Positions 37,092 to 45,471 are shown, counted from the first letter of the stretch. The stretch: 64,000 bases of DNA from an uncultured Prevotellaceae bacterium (GCA_902800185.1 CADCDK010000001.1:92023-156022), one strand, 5' to 3'. The notes: generated from the sequence alone by a model not told the origin. Translations and numbers: made by a program.

Positions 37092-38042
37092 TCAATTGAA
37101 GAGTGAGTCAACAAACTGACGCTTATTAAAAAGCTGCAAATCTTCCATACCTTCTCCAAGACCGATGTATTTCACAGGAACTTTCAGCTGATCGCTAATA
37201 CCTATGACAACACCCCCCTTAGCCGTTCCGTCAAGCTTTGTAATGGCGAGCGAAGTAATTTGAGTAACGGCAGCAAATTGTTTAGCTTGCTCAAAGGCGT
37301 TTTGTCCTGTTGAACCGTCAAGAACAAGCATGACTTCATCTGGAGCTTCTGGAAGAACTTTTTTCATCACATCCTTGATTTTCTTCAACTCGTTCATCAA
37401 TCCAACTTTATTATGTAGTCGTCCGGCTGTATCAACAATAACCACATCGGCATCATTGGCCTTAGCAGACGATAGTGTGTCAAATGCTACGCTAGCCGGG
37501 TCACTTCCCATCTGTTGCTTGACAACAGGGACTCCCACTCGTTCACCCCATATACAAATCTGCTCAACAGCTGCTGCACGGAAAGTATCGGCAGCACCAA
37601 GATAGACTTTCTTTCCAGCTTTCTTAAACTGATAGGCCAACTTGCCAATCGTTGTTGTTTTCCCTACACCGTTAACACCAACGACAAGTATGACATAGGG
37701 ACGATGATCGGAAGGAAGTTCCCATCCTTCCAAATCCGTAGTATTATTCTCTGCCAACAATGCGGCAATTTCATCACGCAAGATTCCATTCAGTTCCGAG
37801 GTGGAAACATATTTATCGTGTTCCACCCGTTCCTCAATGCGGCGAATAATCTTCAGCGTTGTGTCAACACCCACGTCACTCGTTATCAGTACTTCTTCAA
37901 GATTGTCCAGTACATCGTCATCCACCTTCGATTTTCCCGCAATGGCGCGTGTCAGCTTTGTAAAGACACTCTGCTTTGTTTTCTCAAGCCCCTTATCAAG
38001 TGTTTCTTTTTTTTCTTTATTAAAAAAACCGAATATACCCAT
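37092..38042 (-). CDS. ftsY: Signal recognition particle receptor FtsY
   Basis: A 316-residue GTPase that docks SRP-ribosome complexes at the membrane. A short basic N-terminus replaces the long acidic A domain of E. coli FtsY. The N domain covers about 20-95 and the G domain about 110-316 with G1 GVNGVGKTTT, the IBD region DTFRAAAVEQ, DTAGRL, TKLDGTAKGG and the final GLGEGMEDL. It opens the operon ftsY-rimO-HU-HU/LysM; its promoter box at 38060-38068 is followed by a 17-base leader. Confidence 0.97.
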   Translation of the reverse strand: MGIFGFFNKEKKETLDKGLEKTKQSVFTKLTRAIAGKSKVDDDVLDNLEEVLITSDVGVDTTLKIIRRIEERVEHDKYVSTSELNGILRDEIAALLAENNTTDLEGWELPSDHRPYVILVVGVNGVGKTTTIGKLAYQFKKAGKKVYLGAADTFRAAAVEQICIWGERVGVPVVKQQMGSDPASVAFDTLSSAKANDADVVIVDTAGRLHNKVGLMNELKKIKDVMKKVLPEAPDEVMLVLDGSTGQNAFEQAKQFAAVTQITSLAITKLDGTAKGGVVIGISDQLKVPVKYIGLGEGMEDLQLFNKRQFVDSLFN

Positions 38043-38059
38043 ACATTCCTAATTTTTGT

Positions 38060-38068
38060 GCAAAGGTA
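38060..38068 (-). promoter_or_regulatory. -7 promoter element of the ftsY operon
   Basis: Minus-strand TACCTTTGC. The -33 position falls inside the 7-bp repeat at 38075-38109, and no separate TTTG is seen there. Confidence 0.75.
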
Positions 38069-38074
38069 CGAAAT

Positions 38075-38109
38075 AATTCATAATTCATAATTCATAATAC
38101 GTAATTATT
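38075..38109. repeat. 7-bp tandem repeat in the ftsY promoter region
   Basis: Three perfect AATTCAT units (38075, 38082, 38089), then AATACGT and AATTATT. The array starts 6 bases upstream of the -7 box and occupies the -33 region. Confidence 0.8.
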
Positions 38110-38160
38110 TTATTTTTTTCAATGCTTATCATAATAGGTATGTAGGAATCGAAATATAAA

Positions 38161-38192
38161 CAAAAAAGAGAAGAACCAAGTCCTTCTCTTTT
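38161..38192 (-). terminator. Terminator of tRNA-Lys
   Basis: Minus strand: a perfect 10-bp stem (AAAAGAGAAG with CTTCTCTTTT), a 9-base loop, and more T after the stem. It begins 2 bases past the tRNA discriminator base, so the hairpin nearly abuts the mature 3' end. Confidence 0.88.
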
Positions 38193-38193
38193 G

Positions 38194-38266
38194 TACACCC
38201 TTAGGGGCTCGAACCCTAGACCCACTGATTAAGAGTCAGTTGCTCTACCAACTGAGCTAAGGGTGC
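38194..38266 (-). tRNA. tRNA-Lys (anticodon CTT)
   Basis: A 73-base cloverleaf on the minus strand. The acceptor stem pairs GCACCCT with AGGGTGT (one G-U). The D arm is GCTC/GAGC, the anticodon stem ACTGA/TCAGT with loop CTCTTAA, and the T arm TAGGG/CCCTA around TTCGAGC. The anticodon CTT reads AAG lysine codons. CCA is not encoded. The gene has its own promoter at 38311-38343 and a terminator directly after it. Confidence 0.97.
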
Positions 38267-38310
38267 TCGTGATAATTATTCATCAGAAAGGTGATTTCTG
38301 ATTTGCGAGT

Positions 38311-38343
38311 GCAAAGGTACCGTCTTTTTTTGAAACAGCCAAA
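38311..38343 (-). promoter_or_regulatory. Promoter of tRNA-Lys
   Basis: Minus-strand TTTG (38343-38340), a 20-base spacer and TACCTTTGC (38319-38311), a full consensus. It lies 44 bases before the mature tRNA 5' end. Confidence 0.88.
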
Positions 38344-38409
38344 CTTTTTCAGAACTTTTTTGTGTTTTTCTTCAAAATTCGTCAAAATAAGGATAAAAAT
38401 AGAAATCCT

Positions 38410-38442
38410 TTTGCTTTTCTCTCGTTTTTTATGTACATTTGC
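38410..38442 (+). promoter_or_regulatory. Promoter of serS
   Basis: TTTG at 38410-38413, a 20-base spacer, TACATTTGC at 38434-38442. The leader to the serS ATG is about 35 bases. It is divergent from the tRNA-Lys promoter. Confidence 0.88.
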
Positions 38443-38480
38443 ACCCGTTTTTCATGACATTAAATATAAAATAGGTATAT

Positions 38481-39800
38481 ATGCTGACATTGAAACTTAT
38501 CTGTGAGGAAACAGAAAGAGTAATTAAAGGCTTGGAAAAGAAGCACTTTAAAGGTGCTCGTGAAGCCATTGAGAATGTATTGGCTGTTGACAAGCGTCGC
38601 CGTGAAGCCCAGCAACAGCTGGACAACAATAAAATGGAAGCCAACAAGCTTTCAAAGCTGATTGGCGCTCTCATGAAAGACGGGAAACGGGACGAGGCTA
38701 ACAACATCAAGAATCAGGTTGCAGAGTTGAAAGTAAAAGAAAAGGAATTGAAGGATGTGATGGAGCAAGCAGAAATAGAGCGTGAAACTCTGCTATGCCA
38801 GATTCCCAACATCCCCTACGAAGAGGTACCCGAGGGGGCTGCTGCAGCGGATAACCGTGTAGTCAAATCGAACCTGAAAGAATGTACTCCAGATGACACG
38901 GTAGGCAATTGGAACGTCAATCCACAATTGAATTTCGACAATCCTCTTCCCCACTGGGAGCTTGCAAAGAAATACAATCTCATCGACTTCGACCTCGGCG
39001 TAAAGATCACAGGTGCAGGGTTTCCTGTTTACATTGGCAAGGGGGCCCGCCTGCAACGTGCGCTTATCAACTTCTTCCTTGACGAGGCTCGCAAGAGCGG
39101 ATACACGGAAATCATGCCACCCACGGTCGTGAACTCTGCCTCTGGCTACGGTACTGGCCAGCTACCCGACAAGGAAGGACAGATGTATCATTGCGAGGTT
39201 GATGATTTTTACCTCATCCCCACCGCCGAAGTTCCCGTGACCAACATCTATCGCGATGTGATTCTTGACGAGTCTCAGCTACCCATCAAGAATTGTGCCT
39301 ATACGGAGTGCTTCCGCCGCGAAGCTGGTTCATATGGCAAGGACGTGCGCGGTTTGAACCGCCTACACGAGTTCTCGAAGATTGAAATTGTTCGCATCGA
39401 CAAGCCTGGACACTCGAAAGAAAGCCACCGAGAGATGTTGGAACACGTGGAAGGACTGTTGAAGAAACTTGAGCTTCCCTACCGCATCCTACTACTCTGC
39501 GGGGGCGACCAGAGCTTCACTTCTGCCATCTGTTACGACTTTGAAGTCTACTCTGAAGCACAAAAGCGATGGCTTGAAGTATCCTCTGTGTCCAACTTCG
39601 ATACCTACCAAGCCAACCGATTGAAGTGCCGCTACCGTAACGTCGAGACAAAGAAAACCGAACTCTGCCATACACTCAACGGCTCGGCTCTCGCATTGCC
39701 TCGCATCGTTGCCGCCATTCTGGAGAACAACCAAACGGAAGAAGGCATACGTATCCCGAAGGCACTCGTACCCTACACGGGATTTGATCTGATTGACTGA
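38481..39800 (+). CDS. serS: Seryl-tRNA synthetase
   Basis: A class II synthetase of 439 residues that charges tRNA-Ser. The N-terminal coiled-coil arm covers about residues 20-105 (KLSKLIGALMKDGKRDEANNIK). The catalytic domain has motif 1 around SGYTEIMPP, motif 2 TECFRREAGSYGKDVRGLNRLHEF and motif 3 NGSALALPRIVAAILE. TAEVPVTN binds the serine substrate. It follows a clean promoter and is likely co-transcribed with nfnAB, 57 bases downstream. Confidence 0.97.
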   Translation: MLTLKLICEETERVIKGLEKKHFKGAREAIENVLAVDKRRREAQQQLDNNKMEANKLSKLIGALMKDGKRDEANNIKNQVAELKVKEKELKDVMEQAEIERETLLCQIPNIPYEEVPEGAAAADNRVVKSNLKECTPDDTVGNWNVNPQLNFDNPLPHWELAKKYNLIDFDLGVKITGAGFPVYIGKGARLQRALINFFLDEARKSGYTEIMPPTVVNSASGYGTGQLPDKEGQMYHCEVDDFYLIPTAEVPVTNIYRDVILDESQLPIKNCAYTECFRREAGSYGKDVRGLNRLHEFSKIEIVRIDKPGHSKESHREMLEHVEGLLKKLELPYRILLLCGGDQSFTSAICYDFEVYSEAQKRWLEVSSVSNFDTYQANRLKCRYRNVETKKTELCHTLNGSALALPRIVAAILENNQTEEGIRIPKALVPYTGFDLID

Positions 39801-39857
39801 TAAGACAAGCCGGTGAAGAAACATTTGAAAACACTTTGAAACATAGAGAAATAGGAT

Positions 39858-42230
39858 ATGAATAAAATTGTCAGGAAAGAACAGTTTTCAGAGAAAGTAT
39901 TCTTGCTTGAGGTAGAAGCTCCGCTGATAGCCAAGAGCCGCAAGGCAGGAAACTTTGTTATTGTACGTGTTGACCAACAAGGCGAGCGCATGCCGCTGAC
40001 CATCGCAGAGGCAGATACCAAAAAAGGAACCATCACACTCGTCGTTCAGGAAGTGGGTCTGTCATCCACAAAGCTGTGCGAACTAAACGCAGGTGATTTT
40101 GTAGCCGACGTTGTGGGACCTCTGGGCACGCCTACCCACATAGAGAATTTTGGAACCGTAGTCTGCGCTGGCGGCGGAGTTGGCGTGGCTCCCATGCTCC
40201 CCATCATTCAGGCACTCAAGGCTGCTGGCAACCGTGTGCTCTCCGTCATGGCCGGTCGCTCAAAAGACCTGATAATATTGGAAGACAAAGTACGCGAGTC
40301 ATCCGATGAAGTCATCATTATGACCGACGACGGTTCTTATGGCGAGAAAGGAGTTGTAACCATCGGTATAGAGAAGTTTGTCCAACAAGAACATGTCGAT
40401 AAAATTTTTGCCATCGGCCCTCCCATTATGATGAAGTTCTCCAATCTTACCGCACAGAAACACAGCATTCCCTGTGAAGTGTCACTCAACACCATCATGG
40501 TTGATGGAACGGGTATGTGCGGGGCATGCCGGCTGACCATTGGCGGCAAGACCAAGTTCGTCTGCATCGACGGGCCCGAATTTGACGGAGCTTTGGTCGA
40601 TTGGGACGAGATGTTCAAGCGTATGGGAACTTTCAAGAAGGCAGAACAGGAAGAGATGGAACACTTTGAGGAACACCTTCACTCCGTCAATACAGCTTAC
40701 AACACATCCTGCGCTGCAGAGCCGTCCAAGCCAGCCAACACAGATCAGCTACACGTTAACGATCCCATCGAGACACTCATCGACCGCAACGCACCCTGGC
40801 GCGATGAGCTTCGCAAGAGCATGAAACCAAAAGAACGCACCCAGATAGCCCGCGTAGTGATGCCCGAACTCGACCCCATCTATCGCGCAACCACTCGCAC
40901 GGAAGAAGTGAATATCGGTTTGACGCCAGAGATGGCACTCATAGAAGCTAAGCGTTGTCTTGATTGTGGTAAGCCCACCTGCGTAGAAGGCTGTCCCGTG
41001 AATATCAACATCCCGTCATTCATCAAAAATATCGAGCGCGGAGAGTTCTTGGCTGCAGCCAAGGTGCTGAAACAAACCTCAGCCTTACCCGCCGTTTGCG
41101 GTCGTGTCTGCCCGCAGGAGAAGCAATGCGAAAGCCGTTGCATACACCTGAAGATGAACGAGCCCGCCGTGGCCATCGGCTATCTGGAGCGCTTTGCCGC
41201 CGACTATGAGCGTGAGAGCGGCTCAATCTCTTTGCCAGAGATTGAGCCTGCCAACGGCATGAAGATTGCCGTCGTCGGTTCTGGACCTGCCGGACTTTCT
41301 TTCGCTGGCGATATGGTGAAGCGTGGCTACGACGTATATGTCTATGAGGCTTTGCATGAGATTGGCGGAGTGCTGAAGTATGGCATTCCCGAGTTCCGTC
41401 TGCCCAACAAGATTGTGGACGTGGAGATTGACAACCTGCGTAAGATGGGCGTACACTTTGAAACAGATATCATCGTTGGCAAAACCATCAGTGTACAAGA
41501 ACTAGAGAAGCAAGGGTTCAAGGGAATCTTTGTCGGTAGCGGTGCAGGTCTGCCGAATTTCATGAATATACCCGGCGAGAACTATCTGAACGTAATGTCT
41601 TCGAACGAGTATCTAACCCGTGTAAACCTGATGGATGCTGCCAATCCCAAAACCGACACCCCCATCAACCTTGGTAAGCGCGTGCTGGTCGTAGGTGGAG
41701 GTAACACGGCGATGGACTCTTGTCGCACAGCCAAGCGACTGGGTGCAGAAGTCACCATCGTTTACAGACGTTCTGAAGCAGAGATGCCTGCTCGTCTGGA
41801 AGAAGTCAAGCACGCCAAAGAAGAGGGCATCAACTTCCTCACGTTGCACAACCCTATTGAATACCTTGCTGATGAGAACGGTGCCGTGCGCGCCGCCGTG
41901 CTGCAAGTGATGGAACTTGGCGAACCTGATGTCAGCGGACGTCGCTCTCCCGTTCCTGTTGAAGGAAAAACCGTAACTATCGATGTCGATCAAGTTATCG
42001 TTGCTATCGGTGTGTCTCCCAATCCTCTTGTTCCGAAGAGCATTGAAGGTCTGGAACTGGGACGTAAGAACACTATTGCCGTCAATGAAGAGATGCAATC
42101 CTCTCGTCCGACCATCTTTGCCGGTGGCGATATCGTGCGCGGTGGCGCAACGGTCATACTCGCCATGGGCGATGGTCGCCGTGCTGCTCTGAACATGGAC
42201 AAGAAACTTCGCGAAGGACTGAAGGGATAA
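39858..42230 (+). CDS. NfnA-NfnB fusion: NADH-dependent ferredoxin:NADP oxidoreductase (also named DHODB/GltD bifunctional protein)
   Basis: A 790-residue soluble flavoprotein. The first 270 residues match the FAD/NAD and [2Fe-2S] subunit (NfnA, like PyrK): FAD segment RMPLTIAEAD, NAD segment GGGVGVAPMLP, and cluster cysteines in MCGACRLT and FVCIDGPEFDG (about residues 220-236). The rest is the GltD-like NfnB part, with cysteines for [4Fe-4S] clusters (CLDCGKPTCVEGCP near 366, CGRVCPQEKQC near 414), an FAD Rossmann GSGPAGLS near 472 and an NADP Rossmann VVGGGNTAMD near 610. NfnAB exchanges electrons among NADH, ferredoxin and NADPH by flavin bifurcation. Annotation as a glutamate synthase subunit is historical; no large glutamate synthase subunit is here. 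Confidence 0.88.
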   Translation: MNKIVRKEQFSEKVFLLEVEAPLIAKSRKAGNFVIVRVDQQGERMPLTIAEADTKKGTITLVVQEVGLSSTKLCELNAGDFVADVVGPLGTPTHIENFGTVVCAGGGVGVAPMLPIIQALKAAGNRVLSVMAGRSKDLIILEDKVRESSDEVIIMTDDGSYGEKGVVTIGIEKFVQQEHVDKIFAIGPPIMMKFSNLTAQKHSIPCEVSLNTIMVDGTGMCGACRLTIGGKTKFVCIDGPEFDGALVDWDEMFKRMGTFKKAEQEEMEHFEEHLHSVNTAYNTSCAAEPSKPANTDQLHVNDPIETLIDRNAPWRDELRKSMKPKERTQIARVVMPELDPIYRATTRTEEVNIGLTPEMALIEAKRCLDCGKPTCVEGCPVNINIPSFIKNIERGEFLAAAKVLKQTSALPAVCGRVCPQEKQCESRCIHLKMNEPAVAIGYLERFAADYERESGSISLPEIEPANGMKIAVVGSGPAGLSFAGDMVKRGYDVYVYEALHEIGGVLKYGIPEFRLPNKIVDVEIDNLRKMGVHFETDIIVGKTISVQELEKQGFKGIFVGSGAGLPNFMNIPGENYLNVMSSNEYLTRVNLMDAANPKTDTPINLGKRVLVVGGGNTAMDSCRTAKRLGAEVTIVYRRSEAEMPARLEEVKHAKEEGINFLTLHNPIEYLADENGAVRAAVLQVMELGEPDVSGRRSPVPVEGKTVTIDVDQVIVAIGVSPNPLVPKSIEGLELGRKNTIAVNEEMQSSRPTIFAGGDIVRGGATVILAMGDGRRAALNMDKKLREGLKG

Positions 42231-42240
42231 AGAGACAACT

Positions 42241-42609
42241 ATGAACGGACTTTATACCATCATTCTCTTGCTGTTGAGCAATGTCTTCATGACATTGGCC
42301 TGGTACGGGCACCTCCGACTGCAACAGTCGGGCGTATCCAACAACTGGCCTTTGCTTGGAGTCATTGCCTTCTCATGGGGAATCGCATTCTTTGAATATT
42401 GTTGTCAAGTTCCAGCCAACCGGCTGGGATTTGTCGATAATGGAGGTCCTTTCAACCTCGTTCAGCTGAAAGTCATCCAAGAGTGCATCTCATTGGCGGT
42501 GTTTGCCGTCATTGCCAACATCATGTTCCAAGGCACTCATCTTCATTGGAACCACATTCTGGCGTTCCTGCTGATTATCAGTGCCGTTTACCTTGTGTTT
42601 ATGGAATAA
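42241..42609 (+). CDS. DUF486 (DMT-like) small membrane protein
   Basis: A 122-residue protein with four membrane helices (about 3-22, 36-55, 75-95, 102-120). It matches DUF486, a small relative of drug/metabolite transporters (motifs TLAWYGHL, SWGIAFFEYCCQVPANRLGF, QLKVIQECISL). Small DMT proteins usually work as dimers; the substrate is unknown. It starts 10 bases after nfnAB, so it is the last gene of the serS transcript, and it faces a minus-strand gene only 9 bases away. Confidence 0.88.
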   Translation: MNGLYTIILLLLSNVFMTLAWYGHLRLQQSGVSNNWPLLGVIAFSWGIAFFEYCCQVPANRLGFVDNGGPFNLVQLKVIQECISLAVFAVIANIMFQGTHLHWNHILAFLLIISAVYLVFME

Positions 42610-42618
42610 CTCTTACCA

Positions 42619-42774
42619 TTAGGAATAGAAAACGTAATAAACCAAAGCTAAGCCAACTGCCAACAAGAACAAGACGATGGTCTTGATCAGGCAGCTGGCT
42701 ATTTTTTTGACGATGACAACACCCACCACAAAGGCGATGATCAGAAAAATATAATATGAAAAGCTGGTATCCAT
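42619..42774 (-). CDS. Small membrane protein (51 residues), unrecognised
   Basis: Met-Asp start at 42774, seven bases after the pseudouridine synthase stop. The protein has two hydrophobic helices (about residues 7-24 and 28-48) split by KKIASC. No family is recognised. Its position in the same direction as, and close behind, the pseudouridine synthase gene supports a real gene; the length makes this uncertain. A longer frame to 42840 would read through the gene upstream. Confidence 0.55.
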   Translation of the reverse strand: MDTSFSYYIFLIIAFVVGVVIVKKIASCLIKTIVLFLLAVGLALVYYVFYS

Positions 42775-42781
42775 TTGCACG

Positions 42782-43669
42782 TTATTTGAAGAGATGACGG
42801 AAGGATGTGGGAATAAGCGTCTCGAACTCCATCCGCTCACGAGTTATCGGATGCCAGAAGCACAAGACATAGGCATGGAGACAGAGTCGATGGATGGGGT
42901 CGTCACCATTTCCATACTTCACGTCGCCACAGACGGGATGTCCCATGTCTGCCGAGTGTACACGAATCTGGTTCTTTCGTCCCGTTTCCAGTTTGTACTC
43001 CACCAGCGAGTGCTCCGTGGTACGGTTGAGTACGCGGAAATGCGTAACGGCATACTTGCCTCCATTATCCACGGGTGACGAATAGGTGATGTATGCCGCA
43101 TTGTCCTTGAGCCAACTGGATATCGTTCCTTCATCCTCCTCCATTTCGCCACTCACCACGGCGATATACCTGCGGTCATAGACAATCTCGTGCCAGTTAT
43201 GCTCCAGAATCTGCTCCGTCTCAATGTCCTTGGCATAAACTAAAAGTCCACTCGTGTCACGGTCGAGCCGATGGACAACGTGTGCGCTACACTTCTGCCC
43301 AGACTTCCTGAGATAGTCGTCGAGCACACGCTTCACATTCAGCGACGAATGACCGGCTGCCATCGAGAGAATGCCAACGGCCTTCTCCACGACAATCAAA
43401 TAGCGGTCTTCATACACAATCTTAACATAGCGGCTCTTAAAGAAGTCGTTCCTCTTTGATTTGCTCACACTAATCTTCATTCCCGCCTTTAGGGGGAAGT
43501 CAAACTGCGTGACGGTCTTGCCATCAACCTTGATGCCACGTCCCTGTAGTGTGGACTTGATTTTCGACTTGCTACCCTTCAGATTAGCAAGCAACCACTC
43601 CAACAAAGGGGCCTCACTATTAACCACATAGTGGCTGTAGTCGTTCTGTAAATTATTGGTATATATCAT
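42782..43669 (-). CDS. RluA-family pseudouridine synthase
   Basis: A 295-residue enzyme that converts uridine to pseudouridine in rRNA or tRNA. An S4-like RNA-binding part lies at the N-terminus (about 20-80, LKGSKSKIKSTLQGRGIKVDG). The catalytic motif HRLDRDTSGLLVYAK holds the active-site Asp, with RKNQIRVH and GHPVCGDVKYG further on. The site modified cannot be read. The ATG at 43669 is chosen because the promoter box at 43691-43699 lies just upstream; a frame open to 43702 overlaps it. The upstream region is repeat array B. Confidence 0.92.
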   Translation of the reverse strand: MIYTNNLQNDYSHYVVNSEAPLLEWLLANLKGSKSKIKSTLQGRGIKVDGKTVTQFDFPLKAGMKISVSKSKRNDFFKSRYVKIVYEDRYLIVVEKAVGILSMAAGHSSLNVKRVLDDYLRKSGQKCSAHVVHRLDRDTSGLLVYAKDIETEQILEHNWHEIVYDRRYIAVVSGEMEEDEGTISSWLKDNAAYITYSSPVDNGGKYAVTHFRVLNRTTEHSLVEYKLETGRKNQIRVHSADMGHPVCGDVKYGNGDDPIHRLCLHAYVLCFWHPITRERMEFETLIPTSFRHLFK

Positions 43670-43690
43670 TTTCAAGTATTCTTTTCGGCT

Positions 43691-43723
43691 GCGAAGATAC
43701 AAAAAAAAATCGAGAGCTCCAAA
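43691..43723 (-). promoter_or_regulatory. Promoter of the pseudouridine synthase gene, -33 inside a repeat unit
   Basis: Minus-strand TTTG (43723-43720), a 20-base spacer and TATCTTCGC (43699-43691). The TTTG lies in the degenerate first unit of the 22-bp array at 43708-43729. Confidence 0.82.
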
Positions 43724-43839
43724 AAGCTATGCTTTAAGGTGCTAAAAGCTATGCTTTGAGGTGCTAAGAACAGTGCTTTGAGGGTCTAAAAGCATAGCTT
43801 TGACAACCTAAGAGCAATGCTTTGGCAGGTGTGCAGGAG
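43708..43839. repeat. 22-bp interspersed repeat array B
   Basis: Units start at 43708 (degenerate), 43730, 43752, 43774, 43796 and 43818 with exact 22-base spacing. They share the unit of array A (5824-6020): an opening TGCTTTGAGG and a closing TGCTAAAAGC. Junctions form palindromes such as AAAGCTATGCTTT. The orientation relative to flanking genes is the same as in array A. No open frame or RNA gene is visible. Confidence 0.9.
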
Positions 43840-43886
43840 TGATAGAAAAGTCAAAGCAGCACCCTGTGACAAGAATGCTGCTTTGA
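43840..43886 (-). terminator. Hairpin after the POT transporter gene
   Basis: A perfect 11-bp inverted repeat, TGCTGCTTTGA (43876-43886) and its complement (43851-43861), with a 14-base loop. On the minus strand it is followed by CTTTTCTATC, a weak T tract. The arms contain the core TGCTTTGA of the neighbouring 22-bp repeat. Confidence 0.75.
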
Positions 43887-43919
43887 ATAGTTTGTAGATA
43901 TGTGTTGAACAAGGCTGAC

Positions 43920-45449
43920 TTACGCCACCTTCTCCAGACGCTTCATCATCAGGAACATGAAGAGGGCTGCCAACAAGCAAAGGCCGATGAAGATGCTCCA
44001 TGTAGCCCAGAGGGGAATCGGTCCCCAGAAGAATCCGCCCACCATGACAAGCTGATTACCGATGGCGGTAGAAACGAACCATCCACCCATCATCATACCC
44101 TTGTACTTGGGAGGTGCCACCTTCGAGACAAACGAGATGCCCATCGGCGAGAGGAACAGCTCAGCAAAGGTCAGGATGAGGTATGTACCGATGAGCAGGT
44201 TGGGGGTTACATCCGCCATGTGCATGGCAACTTGTTCACCATTAACAATCTCCGTCTGCGGCATGGGGAGCCCAAATGAGCCCATCGCCATTACACAATA
44301 AGCCAAAGCTGCAATCAACATTCCGTATGCAATCTTACGAGGAGCTGTAGGTTCCTTACCACGCTTGGCCAATGCACCAAAGATAGCCATAGAGAACGGT
44401 GTGAGTGCAACAACATAGAAAGGATTGAACTGTTGAAAGATAGGAGCAGTAACAGCCGTGGATTCTGGCAGATTGCTATATTGCCATCCCAAGAAAATAG
44501 CAGAAACAGCAACGAGCAGAGCTGTCTGAATCTTCACTTTCTGTGTCTTGGCCTGGAAGAAGCCGAACAATCCATAGACAATGAAGATGATGGCCACAAG
44601 ATTCCAGACATTGAAAGCCATACTCTGAACACCGCTTGACGACTGAGCCGTGAACTCATCAGCAAAGAATGTCAGCGTGAGACCGTTCTGATGGAATGCC
44701 ATCCAGAAGAAGATAACTACAGCGAAGACCATAATCAGAGCCGTAATGCGCTGCTTGGTTTCCTCGGCAGATATTTCCTCCACGGGTTGTGCGGTATTGT
44801 TTCCTGCAACCGACTTACCGCCCTCAGTATGGCGGAAGGTAGAACGGAAAGCGTAGTAGATGGCAATTGAGAGAATGAGCGAAGCGCACGCCACAGCAAA
44901 GGCAAAATGATAGGCATCGTTTCCGCTATACCCCCACTCGGTCTCGGCATATTCCTTGATACGCACGGCTGCCGTGGGAGCGAAGAGTGCACCGATGTTA
45001 ATCGCCATATAGAAAAGCGAGAAACCGGAGTCACGTTTATCGGCAAACTTCGGCTCATCATAGAGGTTACCCACCATCACCTGCAAGTTGCCTTTAAACA
45101 AGCCCGTTCCAAAGCCGATGAGAACAAGGGCACCAATCATAACAACAAATGCCAACGTGTCGCCACCAAGAGGTACCGACAGAAGCAGATAGCCAGCAAA
45201 CATGATGATGATGCCGATGGTGACCATCTTGCCAAAGCCAAACTTATCCGCAAGGATACCACCGACAAGCGGCAAAAAGTAAACCAGCATAAGGAATGAG
45301 CTGTAGATAGTACCGGCTACAGCAGGTGAGAGCCCGTAGTTGGCACGTAGAAATAATGCAAAAACAGCGAGCATCGTGTAGTAGCCGAATCGCTCGCCCG
45401 TGTTGGCAAGTGCAAGGGCATATAGCCCTTTTGGTTGATTTTCGAACAT
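43920..45449 (-). CDS. POT-family proton-coupled oligopeptide transporter
   Basis: A 509-residue inner-membrane carrier of the major facilitator fold with 12-14 helices. It should import di- and tripeptides with protons. The family signature is seen as NTGERFGYYTM near residue 18 and the second PTR2 motif FSLFYMAINIGALFAP. The first Glu of the usual ExxER is replaced by Asn, as I recall for other Bacteroidetes members. It is preceded by a barrel and a LysM-binding protein in one transcript, which may form a peptide-uptake unit. Confidence 0.92.
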   Translation of the reverse strand: MFENQPKGLYALALANTGERFGYYTMLAVFALFLRANYGLSPAVAGTIYSSFLMLVYFLPLVGGILADKFGFGKMVTIGIIIMFAGYLLLSVPLGGDTLAFVVMIGALVLIGFGTGLFKGNLQVMVGNLYDEPKFADKRDSGFSLFYMAINIGALFAPTAAVRIKEYAETEWGYSGNDAYHFAFAVACASLILSIAIYYAFRSTFRHTEGGKSVAGNNTAQPVEEISAEETKQRITALIMVFAVVIFFWMAFHQNGLTLTFFADEFTAQSSSGVQSMAFNVWNLVAIIFIVYGLFGFFQAKTQKVKIQTALLVAVSAIFLGWQYSNLPESTAVTAPIFQQFNPFYVVALTPFSMAIFGALAKRGKEPTAPRKIAYGMLIAALAYCVMAMGSFGLPMPQTEIVNGEQVAMHMADVTPNLLIGTYLILTFAELFLSPMGISFVSKVAPPKYKGMMMGGWFVSTAIGNQLVMVGGFFWGPIPLWATWSIFIGLCLLAALFMFLMMKRLEKVA

Positions 45450-45471
45450 AATAATTATAATTTTAAGTTTA

